Shown here: positions 45,266 through 54,630 of the stretch, piece after piece
How positions within the stretch are numbered: the first letter of the stretch is position 1
Layout of the letters: each line of letters starts with the position of its first letter
Assembly (NCBI GenBank): GCA_034436155.1
Contig: DAOTVP010000008.1
Coordinates: 62,001-126,000 of the forward strand
DNA from: GCA-2794515 sp034436155
Lineage (GTDB): Bacteria; Chloroflexota; Anaerolineae; Aggregatilineales; Phototrophicaceae
Direction of reading: 5' to 3'
DNA: 64,000 bases
Translations under genes and position numbers: made by a program
The notes under the pieces: generated by a model
Database searches by the model: none
Told to the model about the DNA's origin: nothing
Seen by the model: the letters and a program-made list of their open reading frames with translations, nothing else

Positions 45266-46282
45266 CTAGTCGCGCAAGACCTCTAATAATCGCTTGTAAG
45301 TAGGCGATTCGTCCATGAAAATGTATTGTGTGGGTTGCGAAACGATGTGCATCCCGCCGACACCCCGTAAATATTCCACCGCGCCCAGTAAATCTTTGGT
45401 GCGGACGGTGAGCGTCACGGTGAACCATTGGCGGTCATCGCGTGCAACATATACAGGCGCAATGGTCGGACCCAATAACCCGCGTGTGAGGGGGTTATCC
45501 ACCACCTTAAAACCGACTTCTTCCATGCTTTCGCCCGACATATTCACGGTGATTTGTGAATATTGCTTGCCAATCAGCGAGGCATCTATATATTCGAGCA
45601 TCTTGCGTACTGTTTCGAGCAGATACGGATTTTGTTGGAGCGCCTTTTTATTGCCGACTAAGCAGGCTTGCGATTCGACAATCACGCCGTCGGGCAACGG
45701 GCGCAGATGATTTTCGCGCAGGGTTGTGCCTGTCTGGACTAAATCCACGATAATATCGGCATAACCGATGGTCGGAGCGGCTTCGATTGCCCCTTCTGCC
45801 TTGACCAGATTGAAGTGATGAATCCCGTTGGCGTGTAAAAATCGGCGTGTCAGGTGGGTATAGGTGGTGGCAACGCGCAAGTTTCGGCGTTTTTGTTCAC
45901 GGAAATCCATCGCCACATCCACCAAATCCGCCATAATATCTACATCTACCCATGTTTCTGGGACGGCAACCACCAACGAACAGTGTCCATAACCCAATTT
46001 GTCGTGAATGACAATCAGGTCATCGGTTGGATTTTCTTGGACGACATCATAGCCTGTAATGCCGATATGCGCTGTACCATCCGCCACTTTATACAACACA
46101 TCGCGCACCCGTTGGAATAACACATTCAGGTTATTCAGTGAGGGGATTGTGCCTGTATATTGGCGCGGGTTGGGATGATTGACTTTCATCCCACAATCTT
46201 TCAGGAAATTGGTGGTTGGTTCTGCGATTGCCCCTTTGCTAGGGAGTGCCAATGTGAATTGTTCTAACATATCATAGTCCAT
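45266..46282 (-). CDS. hisG: ATP phosphoribosyltransferase with C-terminal regulatory-type domain
   Basis: 338 residues from ATG 46282, or 326 from ATG 46270, which follows the hisZ stop directly; the first start overlaps hisZ. First enzyme of histidine synthesis. The catalytic part has LALPSKGAIAEPTTNFL, GITGYDVVQE, and the PRPP loop in IVDLVQTGTTLRENHL. After about residue 235 it has a C-terminal ACT-like domain (QWFTVTLTVRTKDLLGAVEYLRGVGGMHIV), as in the long HisG form that normally works without HisZ. Confidence 0.93.
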   Translation of the reverse strand: MDYDMLEQFTLALPSKGAIAEPTTNFLKDCGMKVNHPNPRQYTGTIPSLNNLNVLFQRVRDVLYKVADGTAHIGITGYDVVQENPTDDLIVIHDKLGYGHCSLVVAVPETWVDVDIMADLVDVAMDFREQKRRNLRVATTYTHLTRRFLHANGIHHFNLVKAEGAIEAAPTIGYADIIVDLVQTGTTLRENHLRPLPDGVIVESQACLVGNKKALQQNPYLLETVRKMLEYIDASLIGKQYSQITVNMSGESMEEVGFKVVDNPLTRGLLGPTIAPVYVARDDRQWFTVTLTVRTKDLLGAVEYLRGVGGMHIVSQPTQYIFMDESPTYKRLLEVLRD

Positions 46283-47633
46283 ACAGTGTTTTCACCAAGA
46301 GATCAATTTCATCGAGGGTATAATCGCGCTTGCCGAGCCGAATTTGGTCATCTTGGGATGCCCATAAAAACAAAACTGACCGTGTAACCAATTCTGCATC
46401 TTCGATGATAATCACCCGAACACCGCGTTTACGGAGTTCGTAAGCCCAACGGCTGGCGGTGGCGGGATAATTTTCGGGCAGAAGGTAAACAGTCGGCGCG
46501 GTAGTAGGTTGGCTAGGCGAAAGGCGTTCTAATAATTTATCGGCATAATAGGCGAATCCAACGGCGGGCGTTTCTGTATCATCACCAATCAAGCGCGTGA
46601 GTTCGTTATAACGTCCCCCACCTGCCAATTGGGTAGCATCATTGGCGCGGATTTCAAACACCACCCCCGTGTAATAATCCCATGTACGGGCTAAATCAGG
46701 TTGGATATACACCTGTTCCATCGGGATTTGCGAGGCGCGTAATAACCCAATGAGCGATTGCCATTCGCTGAATAATTGTTGTGCAGAGGGGTCATCACCG
46801 ACAAATTCGGCGATTTTGGGCATTGCCTCATCCACAGGATGTTCGATATTCATCCACTCTTGCAAAAAGTAGAGCGCATCGTTAATTTGCCCTTGTTGAC
46901 TGGCTTGTTGACGTTTTTTGGCAATCCGTTGGGTGATGTCGGTATGGGTACGCCCGCCGAGCGTATCGCTCCGCGATGTATTGACCAACATTGCTAATGA
47001 CGATACATCGGATATATTTGATGTTTGTGAGGGGATGTATCGCGCTAAATGTGCCAACACATTCATCTTCCCCTTAGACCCACCTTTCAACAGATGGCGC
47101 TGACTGAGTAAAAAGTGTTGGGTGCGTGGGTCAAGTTCAAATTTGGCGAGAAGGCGTTGTGTCAGTCCGACATGACCAATGACCAAACGCCAATCTCGAA
47201 TATCCAGTTTGAGGAGACCATGCACCGCCATGCTGATAATTTCGGCATCGGCAATCTGATTCGCCATGCCGATTAGTTCCGCCCCCACACTATAACGTTG
47301 GTATTCATGGTTATGTGTGTTGGGATCATCTTCAAATACCGCCCCACTAAACTGCCAACGCACGACTGGTTTATCGTGTTGGAGAGTATATAGATGCGCG
47401 GCGGCGGCGGTGAATTCGGGGCGTAATGCCAAAATTTGCCCGTGTCGCTCAAACGTGAATAATTTTTCTGCCACTTTATCCCCCGCTTTGGTGAGGAATA
47501 AATCGGCATTTTCGATGATGGGTGTTTCTATCAGCTCGTAGCCATAATGCCCCATGTGTTCCTGTAAGGCATGGGCGAGTTGTTTGATGGGTTGACCATC
47601 TTGTTTAATCCGAAAATGTACTCGTTGCACCAC
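46272..47633 (-). CDS. hisZ: HisZ, ATP phosphoribosyltransferase regulatory subunit (HisRS paralogue)
   Basis: 453 residues from GTG 47633. It has the class II synthetase core: GDKVAEKLFTFERHGQILAL followed by RPEFTAAAAHLY, DLARTWDYYTGVVFEI and AGGGRYNELTRLIGDD. True HisRS has LRPEGTA and GGGRYDGL, and the histidine-binding motifs differ here. Unlike most HisZ it keeps a remnant C-terminal domain (PTVYLLPENYPATASRWAYELRKRGVRV). The overlap with hisG strongly supports HisZ over a tRNA synthetase. Confidence 0.85.
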   Translation of the reverse strand: MVQRVHFRIKQDGQPIKQLAHALQEHMGHYGYELIETPIIENADLFLTKAGDKVAEKLFTFERHGQILALRPEFTAAAAHLYTLQHDKPVVRWQFSGAVFEDDPNTHNHEYQRYSVGAELIGMANQIADAEIISMAVHGLLKLDIRDWRLVIGHVGLTQRLLAKFELDPRTQHFLLSQRHLLKGGSKGKMNVLAHLARYIPSQTSNISDVSSLAMLVNTSRSDTLGGRTHTDITQRIAKKRQQASQQGQINDALYFLQEWMNIEHPVDEAMPKIAEFVGDDPSAQQLFSEWQSLIGLLRASQIPMEQVYIQPDLARTWDYYTGVVFEIRANDATQLAGGGRYNELTRLIGDDTETPAVGFAYYADKLLERLSPSQPTTAPTVYLLPENYPATASRWAYELRKRGVRVIIIEDAELVTRSVLFLWASQDDQIRLGKRDYTLDEIDLLVKTLYGL

Positions 47634-47725
47634 AAAACCCTAATCTCTCATCTTTATGAATAAACACGCCATAATCATAACGTGATTTAAGATGAGAAAA
47701 AAGGCGCTTTATGATAGCTGAGCGA

Positions 47726-47962
47726 TTATACACCCTTAAACCACTTGAGCAGACGATTGACAACGTTCTTCTTTTCGCCGATACCCTTATCATATTCTTC
47801 GCGTAATTGTTCTGTGAGATATTGCAAATCGGCGAGTTTCATCTTCGCACCGTTCACCGTCACCCAATCGCCATCCATTTCAAGGTCTTTGGGTTTACGA
47901 TTATACAGGCGTTGATAGGCTTCTGTATAACTGGATATTATCTTTTCTGGCGATGTCACCAT
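47726..47962 (-). CDS. Small conserved-looking protein, unknown function
   Basis: 78 residues, ATG start. Hydrophilic and mostly helical, with SYTEAYQRLYNRKPKDLE, DGDWVTVNGAKMKLADLQYL and a basic amphipathic end (VVNRLLKWFKGV). No known motif. Its stop codon lies in a TATAAT on the minus strand (47730-47725) that could serve as the -10 of the hisZG promoter, although no good -35 is seen. Confidence 0.6.
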   Translation of the reverse strand: MVTSPEKIISSYTEAYQRLYNRKPKDLEMDGDWVTVNGAKMKLADLQYLTEQLREEYDKGIGEKKNVVNRLLKWFKGV

Positions 47963-48143
47963 AACAATAGACCTTATACACTAAATGACCATTTGCTTAC
48001 TTTACACATTATAAGACATTTTTCTTAGAATGTGACAATGTTCTAAAAATATTTCAACACACATGCTGATTATAGCCTAGCAGTTACGACACTTATAGAA
48101 TAACATGGTTTGAACTTATATTGAAATTGGTATCATCTTAGAA

Positions 48144-48989
48144 ATGAGGTGTTTTTTGTTCACGCATACCCATTATCAAGAGGCAGTCGAAGCTATTCGT
48201 CATCATACCAACCTGCAACCTGAAATTGGTTTGGTTTTAGGCTCTGGATTAGGTGGATTAGCCGATATGCTCGAAGACCGAGTCTCGATTCCCTATTCAG
48301 AAATCCCGCATTTTCCGACTTCCACCGTTCATGGACATCATGGCGAATTGGTGATTGGCAAATTAGCGGGCAAAGTTGTCCTCGTCCAAAAAGGACGCGC
48401 CCACTTTTATGAGGGATACACGCTACAACAAGTCACGTTTCCAATTCGTGTGATGCACTTTTTGGGGATTAAAACTATCATCCTGACCAACGCCGCCGGT
48501 GGATTAAACACACAATTCAGTGCGGGTGATGTGATGATGCTCAATGACCACATCAACATGGTCGGATTTGCAGGATTTAGCCCCTTAATGGGACCCAATG
48601 ATGATGATTTGGGACCGCGTTTTGTCGGGTTAGTCCAAACGTATGACCGCGAATTACGCAAATTGGCGCACGAAGTTGCCCAGAAAAATAACATTCCACT
48701 TCGAGAAGGGGTCTATTGTTGTTTGGCGGGACCGACTTACGAAACCCCCGCCGAAGCGCGGATGCTCCGTATGATTGGCGCGGATACGGTTGGCATGTCT
48801 ACCGTGCATGAAGTGGTGGTGGCGCGTCATATGGGCATGAAGGTCATGGCATTTTCATCCATCACCAACATGGTGATTGATAATTTAGACACAGATCATG
48901 AAACCAACCACGAAGAAGTTTTAGAAGTGGGTCGAATTATCGTCCCCAAACTCATCACCATATTGAAAGGGGTTGTAGAAAGGATTTGA
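48144..48989 (+). CDS. Purine nucleoside phosphorylase
   Basis: 281 residues from ATG 48144; a TTG at 48156 with GAGGTG before it is a possible alternative start. Cleaves purine nucleosides with phosphate for salvage. The PNP/MTAP family signature is complete: LGSGLGGLADML, STVHGHHGELVIGKLAGK, GRAHFYEGYTLQQVTFPIRV, TNAAGGLN, CLAGPTYETPAEARMLRMIG and VGMSTVHEVVVARHMGM. The trimeric (high-molecular-class II) type is indicated. Confidence 0.94.
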   Translation: MRCFLFTHTHYQEAVEAIRHHTNLQPEIGLVLGSGLGGLADMLEDRVSIPYSEIPHFPTSTVHGHHGELVIGKLAGKVVLVQKGRAHFYEGYTLQQVTFPIRVMHFLGIKTIILTNAAGGLNTQFSAGDVMMLNDHINMVGFAGFSPLMGPNDDDLGPRFVGLVQTYDRELRKLAHEVAQKNNIPLREGVYCCLAGPTYETPAEARMLRMIGADTVGMSTVHEVVVARHMGMKVMAFSSITNMVIDNLDTDHETNHEEVLEVGRIIVPKLITILKGVVERI

Positions 48990-48993
48990 CTCC

Positions 48994-49806
48994 GTGAGCA
49001 ATATCATCTTTCTGATTGAGCAAGTGGCGGTCGGCTTATATATCCTCGCTGGTGTGGCAATTTTGATGTTGTGGTCGCGTTGGCGGGCGGCACAGTATGA
49101 TATTCGCGCAACGCGGTTTGAATTAGAACGCGATTTAGCCCGTTTTCGGCGTGATAATGCCCTCACAATGATGATTTTGGGGGTCGAATTTATCTTGATT
49201 GTGGTCGGTATTCAGCAAGTCGTTGCGCCAACCGTCCGCAGTGACCAAGAATTGGCGCAATTTGTCGCCATGAATAATCCCGATGAAATCATCGAAGCAC
49301 CTAGCGATGGTGTTTTCGCTACACCGACACGTCCTGCACCATTGGCGAATTTGCCCATCGCGCCTGTTGAATTACCGCGTGAGGATGAATTTTCGATTTT
49401 GGCAACACCTACCCTCACACCAACCCCCGTGGGGACAATCGAACCCAATGCGCCACCTGTGTATGGATGCGATACCCCCAACGCCTTTTTGCAAATTCCT
49501 GCTAACGGGATGCGCGTTTTTCAGGTGATTCGGGTCGCAGGGACGGCATTTGTAGATGATTTTTCATCTTATAAAATCGAAATTAGCGGACCGACAACCC
49601 TCAATACATTTTGGGTCATCGATGAAGGGGCTATCCCTGTCAATGAATTAGGGACACTCTCGCAATTTAATCCAGACCCATATGAACCAGGCACATATCA
49701 ATTTCAGCTCACTGTATTCGATACCACCCGCGAGTTAAAAGCCTCATGTATGGTGACGATTTACATCAGTCGTCCGATCCCAACACCCACACCATTGGGG
49801 GGATGA
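48994..49806 (+). CDS. Membrane-anchored protein with an extracytoplasmic domain, unknown function
   Basis: 270 residues from GTG 48994. Two hydrophobic helices (VGLYILAGVAILMLWSRW and LTMMILGVEFILIVVGIQQV) flank a charged, coiled-coil-like loop (RATRFELERDLARFRRDN). A Pro/Thr-rich linker leads to a C-terminal beta-like domain (VYGCDTPNAFLQIPANGMRV .. GTYQFQLTVFDTTRELKASC), with two cysteines that may pair. No known family. It starts four bases after the phosphorylase gene. Confidence 0.7.
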   Translation: MSNIIFLIEQVAVGLYILAGVAILMLWSRWRAAQYDIRATRFELERDLARFRRDNALTMMILGVEFILIVVGIQQVVAPTVRSDQELAQFVAMNNPDEIIEAPSDGVFATPTRPAPLANLPIAPVELPREDEFSILATPTLTPTPVGTIEPNAPPVYGCDTPNAFLQIPANGMRVFQVIRVAGTAFVDDFSSYKIEISGPTTLNTFWVIDEGAIPVNELGTLSQFNPDPYEPGTYQFQLTVFDTTRELKASCMVTIYISRPIPTPTPLGG

Positions 49807-49875
49807 TTTTTGCTATTCTCTAACAATTTTACGGTATCATGAATAGCATAATGATGATATGGAGGAGATACGGTT

Positions 49876-50571
49876 ATGTTTTTCGATTTCACCTATCTAT
49901 TAATTGTGGCGTTGCCGAGTATGATTATTTCGGGGTTGGCACAAGCTTACGTGCAATCGGCATATGCCAAATGGAGACGAACCGCCAATTCATGGAATAT
50001 GAGCGGTTTTGAAGTCGGGCAACGGATTATGCAAACCAGTGGGTTGCGCGGGGTGCGTTTTGAAGGCACTCCGGGAGAAATGAGCGACCATTATGACCCG
50101 CGTGGTCATATCGTGCGGATGTCGCAAGATGTCGCAACACAACCATCCGTTGCGTCTATGGCGATTGTGGCGCATGAACTCGGTCATGCTCAACAATACG
50201 AAGAAAAATCACCCTTGATTGGCTTGCGTCAATTTTTGTTACCTGCGGTGCAAATTAGCCCGATGATTTCGTATGGTCTGATTATGATGGGGATTATCTT
50301 CAGCATGACCAGCATGTTGTGGTTGGGGATTATCGCTTTCGGTATCACCGTCTTATTCATGCTGATTACCCTACCCGTTGAATTTGATGCCAGTCGGCGC
50401 GGGTTAAAATTGTTAGAACAGGCGGGGTTTGGTCAAAATAGCGCAGATATGGCAGGCGCAAGGGAAATGCTCACCGCCGCGGCGCTCACCTATGTGGCGG
50501 CATTTGTATCATCCTTGTTGACATTGGTTTATTATCTGATGCTGGCATCACGCACCATGAATAATCGTTAA
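49876..50571 (+). CDS. Membrane zinc metallopeptidase (YugP/Zn_peptidase_2 family)
   Basis: 231 residues. The HExxH motif is in SMAIVAHELGHAQQYEE, with the third ligand region in PVEFDASRRGLKLLEQAG. There are three or four membrane helices, one before and two or more after the active site. YugP-type enzymes are widespread and poorly characterised. GGAGG lies upstream of the ATG. A terminator follows the stop. Confidence 0.9.
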   Translation: MFFDFTYLLIVALPSMIISGLAQAYVQSAYAKWRRTANSWNMSGFEVGQRIMQTSGLRGVRFEGTPGEMSDHYDPRGHIVRMSQDVATQPSVASMAIVAHELGHAQQYEEKSPLIGLRQFLLPAVQISPMISYGLIMMGIIFSMTSMLWLGIIAFGITVLFMLITLPVEFDASRRGLKLLEQAGFGQNSADMAGAREMLTAAALTYVAAFVSSLLTLVYYLMLASRTMNNR

Positions 50572-50575
50572 ACAA

Positions 50576-50607
50576 AAAGGGCATCCATAAGCGGATGCCT
50601 TTTTTTA
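50576..50607. terminator. Bidirectional terminator between the metallopeptidase and response-regulator genes
   Basis: GGCATCC (50580-50586), a six-base loop, GGATGCC (50593-50599), followed by seven Ts and preceded by As. It separates two convergent genes. Confidence 0.9.
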
Positions 50608-50611
50608 ATGA

Positions 50612-50974
50612 TTACCGATTCAGAAAATAAGCAAGGGTGTTCAACAATTCGGTTTTACTCACAGGTTTCGCCAAATAACCGTCACAACCTGCATCTAAAA
50701 AGCGTTCTCTATCCCCAAACATGGCGTTGGCAGTGAGCGCCACAATAGGAATATGAGCCAATGATGGATTGGATTTTATCCGTCGTGTCACCTCAATACC
50801 ATCAATATCGGGTAAATTGATATCGAGCAAGATGAGGACGGGTTGCTCGACTTCTGCCATGTGTAACCCAGTCATTCCATCTAAGGCTTCTACCATTTCG
50901 TACCCCCCACTACCAAGCATCTTCCGTACAAGACGCATATTTTGTGGGTTGTCTTCCACGTAGAGAATTTTCAT
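50612..50974 (-). CDS. Single-domain response regulator (CheY/DivK-like)
   Basis: 120 residues from ATG 50974, eight bases after GAGGG; a GTG at 50989 would place that site inside the gene. A complete receiver domain: acidic pair in LYVEDNPQN, phosphorylated Asp51 in LLDINLPDIDG, VALTANAMFGDRERFL and the lysine in GYLAKPVSK. There is no output domain. The orphan histidine kinase at 14702 is far away, so its partner is unknown. Confidence 0.92.
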   Translation of the reverse strand: MKILYVEDNPQNMRLVRKMLGSGGYEMVEALDGMTGLHMAEVEQPVLILLDINLPDIDGIEVTRRIKSNPSLAHIPIVALTANAMFGDRERFLDAGCDGYLAKPVSKTELLNTLAYFLNR

Positions 50975-51118
50975 TAAATTAGCCCTCACAGTGGTCTTTA
51001 TGAATGTTGTATGAATTCAATTATCAACTGTTTTCAAACGAAAATCAAGTTAATCTTAATTTGATAAACGCAATTATTGACCAATTTGGGCAAATTAAGT
51101 ACGTTTATATACACTATA

Positions 51119-52291
51119 CTACTCATTTCGTTTAGAAAGAATTGAGAATAATCGTCCAATGCGTTTTTGCCACAATCGAAAAGTCACGCGCAGATTCACC
51201 AACGCATACCCGGCACGCCGTTTACGTTCTTGGCGACGATTTACAGGTTGATCGCCCGGTTGCGAGACTGTCCACTGAATGACAGTTGCCGCCCATGTCA
51301 GACCACCACCAAACCCCACAAAAATGATATAATCACCCACATTAATGCGTCGCTGTTCCACCGCTTCGTAGAGGGCTATGGGGATAGAAGCGGCGGATGT
51401 GTTGCCATAATGGACTAAATTGCTCATAAATAAATCATCACTTAAATTGAGGCTACGCGCCGCGGCTTGGATGATGCGTTCATTGGCTTGGTGCGGAATA
51501 ATGAGTTTAACATCTTTGAGGGTGATGCCCGCCTCTTTAATGGCTTGTTTGATGCTCTCACCAATCACCCGCGTGGCAAATTTGAATACCTCACCGCCCG
51601 CCATATACATTTTATGCAATTTGGGTTCGCGCAACCCCTCTGTGGTGCGGACTTGCATCCCGCCATAAGTGGGTAATCCGAGCAAATCATAACCCGCCCC
51701 ATCAGAACGTAATACACTCGACAAAATACCTCCCGGTGTCTCGCTGGCTCGTAAGACCACTGCCCCCGCGCCATCTCCAAATAAAATGCAGGTGCTCCTG
51801 TCTTGCCAATCTAAAACACGACTCATGGTTTCTGCCCCAATCACCAGCGCGATCTTGATACTCCCCGATCGAATCGCCTGCGCCGCCATATCTACCCCAT
51901 AAACAAATCCCGAACAGGCGGCAGATAAATCGAAAGCGCCCGCATTATTCGCCCCCAACCAATGTTGAATGAGGCTGGCAGTGCTAGGGAAGATATTTTC
52001 GGGGGTGCTGGTCGCTACGATGATCAGATCGATCTCTTGAGGCAAAATATCGGTGATGGCGAGGGCTTGTTTGGCGGCGAATAAGCCCAAACGGGCGGTT
52101 GTTTCATCTTCATCAGCAATCCGCCGTTCCCGAATCCCCGTGCGCGATTGTATCCACGCATCGCTCGTATCTATAATGGCGGCGAGGTCTTTGTTGGTGA
52201 GGATACTGCGCGGGACGCGCATCCCCCAACCCACAATATGAGCATAAATCGGTTTATTTGAGCGCCAATCGCGTTTTTTATCACGAGCCAT
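51119..52291 (-). CDS. fabH: 3-oxoacyl-ACP synthase III (FabH) with basic C-terminal extension
   Basis: 390 residues from ATG 52291, which overlaps the end of fabF by eleven bases. Starts fatty-acid synthesis by condensing acyl-CoA with malonyl-ACP. Catalytic residues: Cys in DLSAACSGFVYG, His in IPHQANERIIQ, Asn in VHYGNTSAASIPIALYE. The FabH fold ends near VGFGGGLTWAATVIQW; after that there are about 50 extra residues, strongly basic (PVNRRQERKRRAGYALVN), not usual in FabH. Confidence 0.93.
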   Translation of the reverse strand: MARDKKRDWRSNKPIYAHIVGWGMRVPRSILTNKDLAAIIDTSDAWIQSRTGIRERRIADEDETTARLGLFAAKQALAITDILPQEIDLIIVATSTPENIFPSTASLIQHWLGANNAGAFDLSAACSGFVYGVDMAAQAIRSGSIKIALVIGAETMSRVLDWQDRSTCILFGDGAGAVVLRASETPGGILSSVLRSDGAGYDLLGLPTYGGMQVRTTEGLREPKLHKMYMAGGEVFKFATRVIGESIKQAIKEAGITLKDVKLIIPHQANERIIQAAARSLNLSDDLFMSNLVHYGNTSAASIPIALYEAVEQRRINVGDYIIFVGFGGGLTWAATVIQWTVSQPGDQPVNRRQERKRRAGYALVNLRVTFRLWQKRIGRLFSILSKRNE

Positions 52292-53534
52292 TTTGCTTGT
52301 ATTCCCCAAAAATCAACACGGCATTATGCCCACCGAAACCAAACGAATTGCTCATGGCAATCTCTATTTTATGCTTTACACCAACTAACGGGGTATAATT
52401 CAAATCACATTCAGGGTCGGGATATTCAAGATTCATCGTGGGTGGAATGAAATCTTCGCGGATTGCCATAATCGTAAAAATGGCTTCGACAGAACCCGCC
52501 GCGCCCATCAAATGCCCCGTGACCGATTTGGTCGAGCTAATGGGGATAGTATACGCCAATTCGCCAAATGCGCGTTTGAGTGCCAATGTTTCACTACGGT
52601 CATTGAGTGGTGTACCTGTGCCGTGCGCGTTGATATAATCAATTTTTTCAGGTGTGAGATTGGCATCACGCAAAGATTGACGAATCGCTTCGGCGGCACT
52701 TTCGCCTGTTTCGAGCGGTGCGGTGACGTGATAGGCATCGGATGTATGCCCATATCCTAAAACTTCGGCATAAATTTTTGCCCCACGCGCCAACGCATGA
52801 TCAAGCGATTCGAGGACGAGAATCGCCGCGCCTTCTGCCACCACAAACCCATCCCGATGGGCATCAAACGGACGCGAGGCTTGACGCGGGGTATCGTTTT
52901 TAGTCGAAATCGCCGTCATATTGTTAAATCCCGCAATCGTAATCTCTTCAAGTGCCGCCTCTGAACTACCCGCCAACGCCACATCAATCCGCCCGTAGCG
53001 TATCATTTCCATGGCTTCGCCGATGCAATTATTGCCTGTGGCGCAGGCAGTTGTAATGGCGAAATTCGGTCCGCGGATGCCATATATCATCGAAATTTTC
53101 GCAGACGCAGCATCAGGCAACATCATCGGCACAAGCAACGGACTCACGGCTTTCGACCCGCGTGTAAAAAAAGTGCTGGTACTGTTATAAATGCTGGCGA
53201 TTCCGCCAATGCCTGTGCCGATAATCACCCCAACCCGATATTCATTCTCACCCGTGATTTTGAGGTCGGCATCTTCAATGGCTTGCTTGGCGGCATACCA
53301 CGCCATTTGTGTAAAACGGTCTGTTCGGCGTGCTTCTCGTTTGCCGAATAATTGGTCAGGATTAAAATTTTTGACCTCGCCACCGAAATGGTTTTCGAGG
53401 CGAGATGTATCGAGGCGCACAATCGGATCTATGCCCGTAATCCCATCGGCGACATTACGCCATGCCTCTGCGACAGAATTTCCATTGGGGCAAATAATCC
53501 CCATTCCAGTTACCACGACTCGTCGGCGTTCCAC
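52281..53534 (-). CDS. fabF: 3-oxoacyl-ACP synthase II
   Basis: 417 residues from GTG 53534 with GAGAGGG before it. Elongation condensing enzyme. The Cys-His-His triad is visible: TTACATGNNCIGEAMEMI, NAHGTGTPLNDRSE and KSVTGHLMGAAGSVEA. The C-terminal SNSFGFGGHNAVLIF is typical. fabH overlaps its end, so the two are coupled. No acpP, fabD or fabG lies in this window. Confidence 0.96.
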   Translation of the reverse strand: MERRRVVVTGMGIICPNGNSVAEAWRNVADGITGIDPIVRLDTSRLENHFGGEVKNFNPDQLFGKREARRTDRFTQMAWYAAKQAIEDADLKITGENEYRVGVIIGTGIGGIASIYNSTSTFFTRGSKAVSPLLVPMMLPDAASAKISMIYGIRGPNFAITTACATGNNCIGEAMEMIRYGRIDVALAGSSEAALEEITIAGFNNMTAISTKNDTPRQASRPFDAHRDGFVVAEGAAILVLESLDHALARGAKIYAEVLGYGHTSDAYHVTAPLETGESAAEAIRQSLRDANLTPEKIDYINAHGTGTPLNDRSETLALKRAFGELAYTIPISSTKSVTGHLMGAAGSVEAIFTIMAIREDFIPPTMNLEYPDPECDLNYTPLVGVKHKIEIAMSNSFGFGGHNAVLIFGEYKQNGS

Positions 53535-53657
53535 AATTCCCTCTCATCCTATTGTTTTGGGGATGATTTTCATCTTTCAGATGATTATAATCACTTTTTA
53601 CATATTGTAGATGATACACCTTTAATTGGCGGAAAGAAAACGGTTAGTTCATATCTG

Positions 53658-54617
53658 ATGATTCTCGTAACAGGTGCAACAGGATTAATTGGCAGGCATC
53701 TCATCAACGCCTTGATGAAAACAGATTATCAAGTGCGGTGTTTGGTCGCGCCTACCAATGCAAAACACCTTACATGGTCTGACGATACGCCCAACGCCCC
53801 CGAAGTGATTATCGGCACGTTGCTTGATGAAGAAATTTTGTATCAAGCCTTAGGCGGGGTACATGTGATTATCCACCTCGAAAGTGGGCAATGGTGGGCA
53901 ACGCCACGCCAGTTAGAACGGATAGAATTGGTCGGGACGCGCAACCTCATCGCCGCCGCCCGCGCCAACCGTGTGGGGCGCATCATTTACATCAGTCATT
54001 TAGGCGCGGCATCCTCATCGGCATTCACCCTACTCCGCATCAAAGGACAAGCGGAAAGCCTGATACGTGATAGCGGATTGGCATTCACAATCATCCGCAG
54101 TGGCATTGTTTTCGCGCCTGATGATGCGTTCATCAACCATATTGCGATGGGCTTCAGCCTGAATCCGTTATTCACGTTGATGGCTGGACAGGGCGAAGTG
54201 GTGTTGCATCCGATGTATATTGATGACCTCATTCGAGCAATTATCATCTCGTTAGAGCGTATCGAAACAGTAGACGAGACTTTTAACATCGGCGGGCAAG
54301 AATATATCACCTACGAAGATTTAATCATCACCATCATGCGCCTGACGGGTAAAAATCGGTTTATCATCAAAATGCCACCGTATATCTTGCGCTGGCTCAA
54401 TACAGTCTGGCGCATTTTTGTGAGGCGGACACTATTCACCAATCAGTGGTACGATTTATTAGCCACCAACCGCACCGCCCCACTGGGCAACACCTATCAC
54501 TATTTTGAATTCCAACCGCGCCGTATCGAAGATACGCTCTTGACGTATTTACCCCAAAAGCGGTTTTTCTTGGCAACACTTCGGTATTTATTCAAAAAAC
54601 GTCCACGCGGTATTTGA
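53658..54617 (+). CDS. Atypical SDR protein (NAD-dependent epimerase/NDUFA9-like)
   Basis: 319 residues from ATG 53658; a longer frame to 53352 would run into fabF and has no ribosome site. N-terminal Rossmann motif VTGATGLIGRHLINAL, then VRCLVAPTNAK, HLESGQWWATPRQLERIELVGTRNLI and IYISHLGAASSSAF (no YxxxK tyrosine), and TIIRSGIVFAPDD. This fits atypical SDRs that bind NAD(P) without a standard triad. The C-terminal basic part ends in LRYLFKKRPRG. The partner is unknown. proC follows after 13 bases. Confidence 0.85.
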   Translation: MILVTGATGLIGRHLINALMKTDYQVRCLVAPTNAKHLTWSDDTPNAPEVIIGTLLDEEILYQALGGVHVIIHLESGQWWATPRQLERIELVGTRNLIAAARANRVGRIIYISHLGAASSSAFTLLRIKGQAESLIRDSGLAFTIIRSGIVFAPDDAFINHIAMGFSLNPLFTLMAGQGEVVLHPMYIDDLIRAIIISLERIETVDETFNIGGQEYITYEDLIITIMRLTGKNRFIIKMPPYILRWLNTVWRIFVRRTLFTNQWYDLLATNRTAPLGNTYHYFEFQPRRIEDTLLTYLPQKRFFLATLRYLFKKRPRGI

Positions 54618-54630
54618 GAGGATTATCATC

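Noticed and set aside
46272..47633. Histidine--tRNA ligase
   Set aside because: The motif 2 and histidine-binding signatures differ from HisRS and the gene overlaps hisG, as expected for hisZ.
47633..47725. Possible histidine attenuator before hisZ-hisG
   Set aside because: The leader has an eight-pair inverted repeat (47647-47654 with 47689-47696) and a 12-codon frame on the minus strand, but that frame has no histidine codons and no terminator with a T-run follows the stem.
53352..53657. Longer start for the SDR protein
   Set aside because: The extension is antisense to fabF and the Rossmann motif should be at the N-terminus, as it is from 53658.
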